The translations under genes and the position numbers were made by a program. Below are positions 1 through 7,445 of a stretch of DNA of 64,000 nucleotides, one piece after another. Position 1 is the first letter of the stretch. The number at the start of each line of letters is the position of its first letter. This stretch comes from Erysipelotrichaceae bacterium 66202529 (GTDB lineage Bacteria; Bacillota_I; Bacilli_A; Erysipelotrichales; Erysipelotrichaceae). The stretch lies in contig CP046174.1 of assembly GCA_017161075.1 (NCBI GenBank), forward strand, positions 4,340,001 through 4,404,000, given 5' to 3'. The notes under the pieces were generated by a model. It was not told where the DNA came from. It searched no databases and worked only from the letters and a program-made list of their open reading frames with translations.

Positions 1-1426
1 CGGTATCCTCATTTCAGAGAAACGCAAAGCATCCTCACTGACACTGGGAATTATTAGTTTTCTCTATACGATTCCTTCCATTTCCATGCTTGGCTTTTTA
101 ATTCCTGTGACAGGTATCGGTAACACAAGTGCCATTATTGCCCTGAGCATCTATGCACTTCTTCCGATTATCCGAAGTACCTATACCGGTATTACGGGTG
201 TTGCGGAGGATGTTTTGGAAGCAGCACGCGGCATGGGGAGCACACGCTCTCAGATTTTATGGAAAATCAAGCTGCCTCTTGCCATGCCGGTTATTTTATC
301 CGGTTTTAAAAATATGGTTGTCATGACGATTGCTCTGGCCGGTATTGCTTCCTTTATCGGAGCAGGCGGACTTGGTGTTGCGATTTATCGCGGTATCACG
401 ACAAACAATCTGACAATGACGCTGGCAGGAAGTCTTGCTGTTGCAGTGCTAGCCTTTGTATTTGATATACTAATGAATATACTGGAAAGCTTTTTCACAA
501 AACGAAAGGCCTCCAGGAAGCAAAAGCGCAGCGTTGCCATCCTGCTTTTGTGCGTTCTGATAGCAGGCTGTACAAGCATGCTTGCTATACCCTCCAAACA
601 GGATACCATACATATTGCCACAAAGCCGATGACAGAGGAATTCATCATTGGTGAGATGCTGAAGCAGTTAATCGAGGATCGTACAGACCTTCAGGTTGAA
701 ATAACCAAAGGGGTAGGCGGCGGTACCAGTAACATTCATCCGGCTATCGTAAAGGGTGATTTTGATATGTATCCGGAATATACCGGCACCTCCTGGAGCT
801 TTGTATTAAAGAAAAAGGAAATTCCCCAGCATGATATCTTATATAAAGAGCTGGTAAAAGAATATAAGGAAAACTATAACCTAGAGTGGACAGGACTGTA
901 TGGCTTTAACAATACCTATGGAATTGCGGTTACTAAGGAAACAGCACAGCGTTATCATTTGAAAACCTATGCTGATCTGGCAAGTGTATCCAGCCGTTTA
1001 TCCTTTGGTGCAGAGTATGATTATTACGAGCGTGATGACGGTTATGATGCTATGGTTAAGGCAAATGATTTTCATTTCAAGAAAAGCATTGATCTCGATA
1101 TCGGTCTGAAATATGATGCCTTGTTAAAAGGAGAAGTTGATACGATTCTGGTATTCACGACGGATGGAAGAATCAGTGATCCAAATATTGTCGTATTACA
1201 GGATGAAAACAATTATTTTGAAAAATACTATGCAGGAACAATCGTACGCGAGGAAACCCTGTCCGCATATCCGCAGCTGCGCAGTGTTTTGGAGCTGTTG
1301 AACGGTCAAATCAGTGAAAAGGAAATGGCGGAGATGAATAACGAGGTAGAAACAAAGGGTAGAAATGAAGCAGATATAGCACGGGATTTCCTTGTGAAGA
1401 AGCATCTTCTGGAGGTGACGCAATGA
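1..1426 (+). CDS. Osmoprotectant ABC importer, permease fused to substrate-binding domain (5' end missing)
   Basis: The reading frame is open from base 2, so the gene begins upstream of the window. The first part is a binding-protein-dependent permease: hydrophobic segments and the EAA-type loop (ARGMGSTRSQILWKIKLP), which contacts the ATPase. After a basic stretch comes another membrane segment ending in a Cys and then an OpuAC-type quaternary-amine binding domain (TKPMTEEFIIGEML, VGGGTSNIHPA, YPEYTGTSW). In the OpuB/OpuC/ProU-type family this system imports glycine betaine, choline, carnitine or proline betaine; substrate cannot be read here. Fused permease-binding proteins are known in lactic acid bacteria and relatives. 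It overlaps the ATPase gene by four bases (ATGA), so the two are translationally coupled. Confidence 0.9.
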   Translation, partial: GILISEKRKASSLTLGIISFLYTIPSISMLGFLIPVTGIGNTSAIIALSIYALLPIIRSTYTGITGVAEDVLEAARGMGSTRSQILWKIKLPLAMPVILSGFKNMVVMTIALAGIASFIGAGGLGVAIYRGITTNNLTMTLAGSLAVAVLAFVFDILMNILESFFTKRKASRKQKRSVAILLLCVLIAGCTSMLAIPSKQDTIHIATKPMTEEFIIGEMLKQLIEDRTDLQVEITKGVGGGTSNIHPAIVKGDFDMYPEYTGTSWSFVLKKKEIPQHDILYKELVKEYKENYNLEWTGLYGFNNTYGIAVTKETAQRYHLKTYADLASVSSRLSFGAEYDYYERDDGYDAMVKANDFHFKKSIDLDIGLKYDALLKGEVDTILVFTTDGRISDPNIVVLQDENNYFEKYYAGTIVREETLSAYPQLRSVLELLNGQISEKEMAEMNNEVETKGRNEADIARDFLVKKHLLEVTQ

Positions 1427-2151
1427 GCAGCATAAGAATGGAGCATGTTTCTCACTCCTATGGTGAGCATACCGTCCTTCGTGATTTCAGCATGGAGATT
1501 CAGGATGGAGAATTTATCAGCGTCATCGGTGGAAGCGGAAGCGGTAAGACTACTGTATTAAAGCTGATCAATGGACTTCTGATACCGGATAAAGGTGAAA
1601 TTTATGTTCAGGATAAGGATATCCGCAAGGTGGATCAGAATGAACTGCGCCGCAAGATCGGTTATGTCATTCAAAGCATCGGCCTGTTTCCTCATATGAC
1701 AATCGCAGAAAATATCGGCTATGTACTATCCCTTACAAAGCAGGACTCCTCTCTGATTCAGGAACGTGTGAAGGAAATGATGGATATCATGCAGCTGGAG
1801 GAACAACTGCTTAACCGATATCCGGATGAATTAAGCGGAGGACAGAAGCAGCGTGTTGGTATTGCCCGTGCACTTGCTTCACATCCTAAAATTCTGTTAA
1901 TGGATGAGCCGTTTGGTGCGGTGGATGAAATTACCCGTCATTCCCTGCAGGATGAAATTCTCAGAATCTATCACGCATTGCATATCACGATTTTCTTTAT
2001 CACGCATGACATCCGTGAAGCCCTTCGTCTTGGGACACGCGTCATGATTATGAAGGATGGAAGCATCGAGCAGTTTGATACACCGGATGTTGTAAAAAGA
2101 CAGCCGCAGACAGAGTTTGTCCGGCAGCTGTTGTCTTATCTGGATGAATAA
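1423..2151 (+). CDS. Osmoprotectant ABC importer ATP-binding subunit
   Basis: A 242-residue nucleotide-binding subunit with Walker A (GGSGSGKTT), ABC signature (LSGGQKQR) and Walker B (ILLMDEP), then the switch His (FFITHD). It closely fits the OpuCA/ProV group that powers quaternary-amine import, but lacks the C-terminal CBS domains that long OpuCA/OpuAA proteins carry for ionic-strength sensing, ending at about residue 242. The start ATG overlaps the preceding stop and has a strong ribosome site (GGAGGTGA) ten bases upstream. The pair works with the fused permease/binding protein just upstream. Confidence 0.9.
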   Translation: MSSIRMEHVSHSYGEHTVLRDFSMEIQDGEFISVIGGSGSGKTTVLKLINGLLIPDKGEIYVQDKDIRKVDQNELRRKIGYVIQSIGLFPHMTIAENIGYVLSLTKQDSSLIQERVKEMMDIMQLEEQLLNRYPDELSGGQKQRVGIARALASHPKILLMDEPFGAVDEITRHSLQDEILRIYHALHITIFFITHDIREALRLGTRVMIMKDGSIEQFDTPDVVKRQPQTEFVRQLLSYLDE

Positions 2152-2275
2152 GGTATTTCATTTTCATATTCGTTTTTATACATTTTAATGCGCTATTATG
2201 TTAAAAAAGATGATTACAGGCTGGATAAATGGAATTTCCATATAAGGTATTTTCTAATCAGTTAATATATGAATA

Positions 2276-2330
2276 AAAGGAGCTTTCCTGTACTGTTATT
2301 GAGTTAACAATGTATGGGAGCTCCTTATTT
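2276..2330 (+). terminator. Rho-independent terminator of the osmoprotectant operon
   Basis: Perfect 8-base arms AAGGAGCT (2277-2284) and AGCTCCTT (2319-2326), extended by partial pairing, followed by ATTTCGTTT. It lies 125 bases after the ATPase stop. Confidence 0.6.
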
Positions 2331-2769
2331 CGTTTCTGTGTAATCTTTCCATGGGAATGTGCTTTATCTTTTTCGTATATTTTCATGGGTGAATATTATC
2401 GTTTTAACTGCCAGCTTAAATCTATTTATTTGATATCATTAATGCTATCCTAGTGCCATACTCCATGATAGGCAGATATAGGATAACAATGTCTTATAAA
2501 AATATAATTGTACAGACTCACCTTTCAAATATTTCCATTCGTATTCTGTAAAATAAATATTGCCTGATCATATCCTTCTCATTATCACCAACAGGATCAT
2601 TTCCTTTACTTTATATATGGTGTCTAACAGTTGCAGAGAAATAACCAACAGTTTGGAAATCAACTGCATATATGATATCCAAACACCAAACGTTTGCAGC
2701 CTACTTCCAATTTTTTAAACTTCTCACTCATAATCCTAATGTTTTTTCAAAAAGCTTTCCTATACCGTA
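2331..2769. other. Intergenic stretch, nothing recognised
   Basis: An AT-rich gap between two convergent units. I see no gene with a ribosome site, no RNA gene and no mobile element. A 10-base palindrome (CAAACGTTTG, 2687-2696) is present but is not placed near a promoter. Confidence 0.5.
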
Positions 2770-2803
2770 AAATGAAAGCAGAAACCATACTTCTGATTTC
2801 TGC
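2770..2803 (-). terminator. Terminator of the choloylglycine-hydrolase-family gene
   Basis: Arms GCAGAAA (2778-2784) and TTTCTGC (2797-2803) just after the stop at 2811; on the minus strand the hairpin is followed by TTTCATTTT. Confidence 0.55.
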
Positions 2804-2810
2804 CATTCCA

Positions 2811-3890
2811 TTATTTATCATTCAAACTGATTTTATATGTTTTGGAATAATCCATTCCCATAGAAATTGTCGCACTCAGCTCTTTTGTGTCATATACAAC
2901 TGACCATTGCGTAGAGCTCAGTCTTCCACTTTCTGTCTTATGCTCCTTCTGTGAAACAGCCTTCAATAAATTCATTGCTTCCTTATTGGATATAACTCCC
3001 TTGTTTTTCTTTAACGTTGTCATCAATGTCTCATAACGGTCCTGTCCCTTCCCAAAGTCATAATCACCAGGTGTTAACAGAAAGTTCGTTGCGGCCTGAT
3101 AGCTGTCCTTTGGTTCTACAAGCTTCATTTCATTGTTAATATACTCAACTACAACGGAATTTCCACTAGCGTCTGCAATATGGAAATGATAACAGCTATT
3201 TGCGCTGGAATGCATATCATACTGTTTCAGCATGGTAACCGCTTCTTCCACAGTAGCACATTTATCCAGCATCATGCGGATTGCTGTTGTCGTAGTAATA
3301 TCCACCTTGTCTGTCTGCTGGTTGGTTTCCTCTGTTGGAATCAGAAGCACACCGACTGTCAGTCCCTTTTCATTGATACCGTCCAAGGGTGCATATGGTG
3401 CAGCCAGGGCTGTAATGCTTTTTGTAAAGCTATCCGGCAGTTTATCCTTACCATATCCCAGAAATGCCAGATTCACCATAGATATGGAAGCATATCCGTT
3501 ATCCGGTGTAGTTTTTACCATCATTCCAGGAGAATAGGTCAAATCAAAATTTCTTCCGAAAATACGATCCCCGTTTTCATTTTCTGCACTGAAGGTAGAG
3601 CAGCCAAGACTTGGAATCTTGATTTCAATCGGCAGTCCCTTCAATAGTCTTTTCACTACAAAATCGACCAGCTCCTTATCATTGCTTGCGCCTGTTTCCA
3701 GGAAACTGTCAAAGCCGTAATCCCCCTTGTATTCCATCTGATATAATGGATAGTCGTTTAGTTTATTGATAGAATTTATTGTCGATACTTCATTGTGGAA
3801 CATGGCATATAGGCCAAGCACCAGAATAAGCAAAACTGTAACAACAGATATTCCAGTAAATTTTACAATCTTTTTTGCCTTCGTACTCAT
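2811..3890 (-). CDS. Membrane-anchored linear amide C-N hydrolase (choloylglycine hydrolase family)
   Basis: A 359-residue protein with a basic N-terminus, one membrane helix (about residues 11-30) and a choloylglycine hydrolase/acylase (Ntn-hydrolase) domain. The likely nucleophile is Cys97 in GCSTFSAENENGDRIFGRN, the segment typical of the family, where the Cys becomes N-terminal after removal of a propeptide. Family members hydrolyse conjugated bile salts, penicillin V or N-acyl amides. Bile salt hydrolases usually begin almost directly at the Cys, so the anchor and a roughly 96-residue leader argue for a surface enzyme more like the generic linear-amide hydrolases; substrate unknown. The start at 3890 has AGGAGG six bases upstream; an in-frame start further up (3974) lies upstream of the promoter and is rejected. 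Transcribed alone. Confidence 0.85.
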   Translation of the reverse strand: MSTKAKKIVKFTGISVVTVLLILVLGLYAMFHNEVSTINSINKLNDYPLYQMEYKGDYGFDSFLETGASNDKELVDFVVKRLLKGLPIEIKIPSLGCSTFSAENENGDRIFGRNFDLTYSPGMMVKTTPDNGYASISMVNLAFLGYGKDKLPDSFTKSITALAAPYAPLDGINEKGLTVGVLLIPTEETNQQTDKVDITTTTAIRMMLDKCATVEEAVTMLKQYDMHSSANSCYHFHIADASGNSVVVEYINNEMKLVEPKDSYQAATNFLLTPGDYDFGKGQDRYETLMTTLKKNKGVISNKEAMNLLKAVSQKEHKTESGRLSSTQWSVVYDTKELSATISMGMDYSKTYKISLNDK

Positions 3891-3901
3891 ACTTCCTCCT
3901 T

Positions 3902-3953
3902 GTGTCTCATGACACGCAGAGAAAATATTACCATGAGATAATTTGATTGTCAA
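3902..3953 (-). promoter_or_regulatory. Promoter and operator-like palindrome for the C-N hydrolase gene
   Basis: On the minus strand a perfect -35 TTGACA (3948-3953), 17-base spacer and extended -10 TGG-TAATAT (3925-3930). Between the predicted start point and the ribosome site sits the inverted repeat GTGTC-TCAT-GACAC (3902-3915), a plausible repressor site. Confidence 0.7.
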
Positions 3954-3974
3954 ACATATTATTTTGAAAAACAA

Positions 3975-4257
3975 ACAATTCCATTTAATTATTACAAATT
4001 ACAGTGCAAACATAAATAGGATATAGCAAAGGTGTAATTGTTATGCCTTTATCTCTTATGAAATAAGGATATTTGATAAGAGTTCTTTCCTAGGCAAAGT
4101 TTAGGGAAGAAGATAAGATACAGCAGGATTGATAAAATAGAATGAACTTGACTGCTTTGCATTTCACGATTTTCATGTACGGGTATCGAGAAAAGAGCCC
4201 GAAAAAAGCGATAGAATTTTATAGCTATGTATATCCCCATATAAATTATTCAATAGC
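3975..4257. other. Intergenic stretch, nothing recognised
   Basis: Lies between the hydrolase promoter and the terminator of the following minus-strand operon. A 63-codon open frame (4049-4240, minus) has no ribosome site and no recognisable similarity. Confidence 0.4.
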
Positions 4258-4314
4258 TTAAAAGAAAAACACTGATTTTAAAGAAATCATTTCTAAATTC
4301 TTTTTATCAGTGTT
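4258..4314 (-). terminator. Terminator of the sorbose-like PTS operon
   Basis: Arms AACACTGAT (4268-4276) and ATCAGTGTT (4306-4314); on the minus strand followed by TTTTCTTTTAAG. Placed 40 bases after the last gene of the operon. Confidence 0.75.
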
Positions 4315-4353
4315 CCTTATTATCTTTATATTGTGCAGTAATGCAAGGATTTG

Positions 4354-4959
4354 TTATTGCAATAATTCTTCGATTTTATTCATAAGCTCATCGTATGGGA
4401 CTATGGAAAAATCTGTCACATCCAGCTGCATGGTAGTTCCCAAGGCAAAGGTTCCATATCCCCTGCAGGTACAGCGCTGTATGAATTCATCATAATCCAG
4501 CAGATTATCCGCATCCTCATGATGTTTTAGCTGAATCCCCTTATGATATGCCTTTAAAATATGCCCGAGATGCCGGGAAGCATCCAAATCCCTTTTTTTC
4601 TGACGTTCAAACAGCACATCCAGATCAGCAATCATACGAATCGTTATAATCTGCACATGATGCCGTTCACATACGGCCTGTAGCTGGTCATGCTGCTTAT
4701 GGCTGAAGGGATAATCACTGAGCAGACTGATTCCCTGTGCTAGCTTCCATTCCATTCGCTGATAATATTCCATCCAGCTCTTTTGAATCAGTTCTTCCTT
4801 TTCCTGCTCATTGCGAAATCCGTAGGCATCCCAAAATTCTTCCTTGATTTCATCCGGGGATAACATTTCAAAGCCGCTAAAGCGCTTCATTAACAGCTTT
4901 GCCAGATAGCTTTTACCGGTACCGGGATAGCCGGCAAGTAAAATCAGTGTCTGTAACAT
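4354..4959 (-). CDS. P-loop kinase-like protein (AAA_33 / zeta-toxin-like fold)
   Basis: A 201-residue protein with Walker A GYPGTGKS near the N-terminus, a following SPDEIKEEFWDAYG segment placed like the substrate-binding Asp region of small P-loop kinases, and an arginine-rich lid (FERQKKRDLDASRH). It resembles the broad AAA_33/zeta/gluconate-kinase-like group; whether it phosphorylates a sugar, a nucleotide or a cell-wall precursor cannot be told. It is the last gene of an eight-gene sugar operon, 14 bases after the GntR gene. The chosen start (4959) has CAGGAGG upstream; a longer in-frame form would overlap the regulator and lacks a ribosome site. No antitoxin partner is visible. Confidence 0.7.
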   Translation of the reverse strand: MLQTLILLAGYPGTGKSYLAKLLMKRFSGFEMLSPDEIKEEFWDAYGFRNEQEKEELIQKSWMEYYQRMEWKLAQGISLLSDYPFSHKQHDQLQAVCERHHVQIITIRMIADLDVLFERQKKRDLDASRHLGHILKAYHKGIQLKHHEDADNLLDYDEFIQRCTCRGYGTFALGTTMQLDVTDFSIVPYDELMNKIEELLQ

Positions 4960-4973
4960 AATCAAACCTCCTG

Positions 4974-5705
4974 TTATATGGCAAGCTCTATCTCCAGATG
5001 GTAGGTATCTGCACGATAATACGTACAGACGCACTCCCTTGGATGGTTATCCTTATCAAAGGATACACGTCGGATATAAAGCAGAGGACTGCCGACAGCT
5101 ATGTGAAGCAACGTAGCCATTTCTTCATCTGCCAAAATGGAATATATTTTCTGTTTGGCAAAAGACCATTGTATCTGATAAGCATTGGAAAGAAATACAC
5201 GCAGAGACTCTTTTGAAAAATCATGTTCCATGACTTCCGGCACAAAGGACTGCTCGAAATAATTGATTTCCAGATAAAACGGCTCCTCTCCTGCATAACG
5301 GACACGCTTTATCCGAATAACCTCACAATCATCAGACAGCTGTAGACACTCCGCGATATCAGCAGGCACCTTCATAACCTTTTGATTGATCATCCGCTTC
5401 ACTGCGATGACATGATCCACTCTGTTCTTTCTGGTATAACGGACGACACGCTGCGGTGATGTATTTGGCTGTGCGGAAATGACAAAGGTTCCATAACCGC
5501 GCTTTTTATGAACCAATCCATCATTGGCAAGCATTTCCATCGCCTTTCTGGCTGTCGCCCGTGATACCTGATAAGTTTTCATCAGTTCACTCTCTGCCGG
5601 TATAAGAGAGCCCACCTGATACCTTCCGCTGATAATATCCTGAAACAGAATGTTATACAGCTGATAATACAGCTGCTGTCTGCCGCTGAAATCCAATGCA
5701 CCCAT
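4974..5705 (-). CDS. GntR-family regulator with UTRA ligand domain
   Basis: A 243-residue protein with an N-terminal winged helix-turn-helix (about residues 10-75; TYQVSRATARKAMEMLANDG) and a C-terminal UTRA domain, the HutC subfamily fold that senses sugar phosphates or amino acids. It sits inside the PTS operon, 24 bases after the SDR gene, so it probably senses a phosphorylated intermediate and controls its own operon; the 24-base palindrome at 11101-11124 is a candidate target. Start at 5705 is set by AAGGAGG eight bases upstream; a TTG six bases earlier is too close to that site. Confidence 0.85.
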   Translation of the reverse strand: MGALDFSGRQQLYYQLYNILFQDIISGRYQVGSLIPAESELMKTYQVSRATARKAMEMLANDGLVHKKRGYGTFVISAQPNTSPQRVVRYTRKNRVDHVIAVKRMINQKVMKVPADIAECLQLSDDCEVIRIKRVRYAGEEPFYLEINYFEQSFVPEVMEHDFSKESLRVFLSNAYQIQWSFAKQKIYSILADEEMATLLHIAVGSPLLYIRRVSFDKDNHPRECVCTYYRADTYHLEIELAI

Positions 5706-5729
5706 AATCAAAGCCTCCTTACTTCCCTC

Positions 5730-6515
5730 TTAATCCATCCATTCTCCACCGGTAAGATTGATGGATTGTCCTGTCAGATATCCGGAATTATCCGTTAACA
5801 GGAATACCGCTGCATTGATAACATCCTGTAAATCCACCAGACGGTGCATAGGAATATTCTTCTTGAAATACGGCATGACCTCTTCCGGATCGATATTCTT
5901 TTTCTGTGCATATTCATATTTCAGCTTTTCCCACATTTCTGTATATACGATACCAGGGCAAATGGAATTTACACGAATATTTTGGTCTGCGAATTCCTTT
6001 GCAATGGATTGCGTCAGCCCCTGTACACCAAATTTGCTGGCACAGTAAATCGTCTGCCATGCGCTTGCCTTTTTACCGGAAAGAGAAGACATATTCAGAA
6101 TGGTTCCTCCTTTGTGCTTCAGCATTTTTTCTATTGCGACCTGACAGCATAAGAAGGTTGCTTTCAGATTGACATTGATGGTCAGATTCCACAGCTCCTC
6201 ACTGCTTTTTAAAAACGGTACCATTTTGCTCACGCCTGCGGAGTTGATCCAGGAGGTGATATTTCCAAGCTCCTGTTCTACCTCATCCGCAGCTTTTTGT
6301 ACTGCCCGCTTGTCTGTAACATCTGTTTTTTTATAAACGGCTTTTCCGTTTGCGCTTTGAATGCTCTCTGCGACTGCCATACCTCTTGCTTCATCCAGAT
6401 CAAGAATAGCAATGCCGGCACCTCTTGCCGCAAAGTCCTTCGCCATGGCAGCTCCCATACCACTGCCTGCTCCCGTAATGACAATTACTTTTCCATCCAT
6501 ACGTTCCGTATTCAT
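5730..6515 (-). CDS. Short-chain dehydrogenase, sorbitol-6-phosphate dehydrogenase-like
   Basis: A 261-residue classical SDR: coenzyme-binding TGAGSGMG, Asp-rich end of strand 2 (ILDLDEA, favouring NAD), NSAG, catalytic Ser in NMSSLSG and YCASK (Tyr-x-x-x-Lys). Length and motifs fit the sorbitol-6-phosphate/ribitol dehydrogenase group, but substrate is inferred only from the operon, which pairs it with a zinc alcohol dehydrogenase and a mannose-family PTS, as in L-sorbose catabolism (sorbose-1-phosphate to sorbitol-6-phosphate to fructose-6-phosphate). Confidence 0.85.
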   Translation of the reverse strand: MNTERMDGKVIVITGAGSGMGAAMAKDFAARGAGIAILDLDEARGMAVAESIQSANGKAVYKKTDVTDKRAVQKAADEVEQELGNITSWINSAGVSKMVPFLKSSEELWNLTINVNLKATFLCCQVAIEKMLKHKGGTILNMSSLSGKKASAWQTIYCASKFGVQGLTQSIAKEFADQNIRVNSICPGIVYTEMWEKLKYEYAQKKNIDPEEVMPYFKKNIPMHRLVDLQDVINAAVFLLTDNSGYLTGQSINLTGGEWMD

Positions 6516-6537
6516 ATCTATCCACCATCACTCTCTT

Positions 6538-7011
6538 TTATTTCAAATATTCCTGCACACTCACCGGTTTATCCTGCGGCATTACCTGAATGAAGACATT
6601 AACATTCTTCTTTAGCAGTGCAGAGAACGCCTCATTTTCTTTTGGACTTGTTGAGATATTCTTATACAATACACTTCGATCAGACCTGGCACCCATGCCT
6701 CCGACATCGACTTCATCAATAGCGATTCCATGATCCACCAGATAATTCAAGGCTTCCGGCCCCTTTACCAGCAAAATGGTTGGCGCATCCAGACCCTGTT
6801 CAAAAAACTGCACGCCTTCTTCCTTAGTGAAAATACCGATTGCGATTTCTTCCGGTATTGCCATCTCCAGCACCTCAATCATATACTCATCATTCGCTGT
6901 ACCATCATCCACGATGACAACCTGATCCGCTTTTTTATTTTTGATCCAGGCAGTCATCACCTGTCCGTGAATCAGGCGGTCATCAATTCTTGTTAATACT
7001 AAGTTTTGCAC
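6538..7011 (-). CDS. PTS mannose/sorbose-family IIB component
   Basis: A 157-residue cytoplasmic IIB protein. The phosphorylated His is His15 in TRIDDRLIHGQV, the family hallmark; the later VDVGGMGARSDR segment is also typical. It takes phosphate from IIA and passes it to the sugar entering through IIC/IID. The start overlaps the end of the IIA gene by 29 bases, so translation is probably coupled. Confidence 0.95.
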   Translation of the reverse strand: MQNLVLTRIDDRLIHGQVMTAWIKNKKADQVVIVDDGTANDEYMIEVLEMAIPEEIAIGIFTKEEGVQFFEQGLDAPTILLVKGPEALNYLVDHGIAIDEVDVGGMGARSDRSVLYKNISTSPKENEAFSALLKKNVNVFIQVMPQDKPVSVQEYLK

Positions 7012-7426
7012 GTTGTTTTTTCTCTCCTTTCTTGAATACCGTTGCCTTTACGCCAACAGTACTCGATATGCCTGCTTTCTCTGCAAGCTCCTCCAGCGTT
7101 GTCTCCTCACTGCGCTCCAATGCCAGCGTAAGCAGCATCGGCATATTCATACCGGAAACAAGCCCGAGTTTAAAGTCCTTTGAAAGATACGCGGCACTTT
7201 GGAAAGGTGTACCACCTGCAATATCAGACAGAATGATGGTTCCTGAGCCGCTGTTATCGCTGCTTTCTTTTAAAACTGCAGCAAGCTTTTCACGATAGGC
7301 TTCTGGAGCTTCTCCCGGAATGAGGGGAACTGCCCTCACTCCGTAATCTCCACCTGCAATCATTTGCAGGCTGGCAAGCAAGCCTTCACAGAAGGCGCCG
7401 TGACTGATCAAAATGATATTTACCAT
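6983..7426 (-). CDS. PTS mannose-family IIA component
   Basis: A 147-residue IIA domain with phosphorylation site His9 (ISHGAFCEG) and the SDIAGGTPF segment that follows in ManX-type IIA proteins. It relays phosphate from HPr to the IIB encoded next. The C-terminus carries a lysine-rich tail of about 15 residues overlapping the IIB start. Ribosome site AGAGGA upstream of 7426. Confidence 0.95.
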   Translation of the reverse strand: MVNIILISHGAFCEGLLASLQMIAGGDYGVRAVPLIPGEAPEAYREKLAAVLKESSDNSGSGTIILSDIAGGTPFQSAAYLSKDFKLGLVSGMNMPMLLTLALERSEETTLEELAEKAGISSTVGVKATVFKKGEKKQRAKLSINKN

Positions 7427-7445
7427 AGCTGTCCTCTTTTACTTT

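Noticed and set aside
2687..2696. Palindrome CAAACGTTTG as an operator
   Set aside because: Lies far from any promoter, downstream of both neighbouring genes.
2694..2903. 69-codon plus-strand frame
   Set aside because: Overlaps the C-terminal coding region of the C-N hydrolase and its terminator; no ribosome site.
4049..4240. 63-codon minus-strand frame
   Set aside because: No ribosome site, no family pattern, and it lies between a promoter and a terminator of other genes.
4354..5705. Toxin-antitoxin pair (zeta-like kinase with the GntR gene)
   Set aside because: The regulator is a full UTRA-type GntR, not an epsilon-like antitoxin, and both genes are in a sugar operon.
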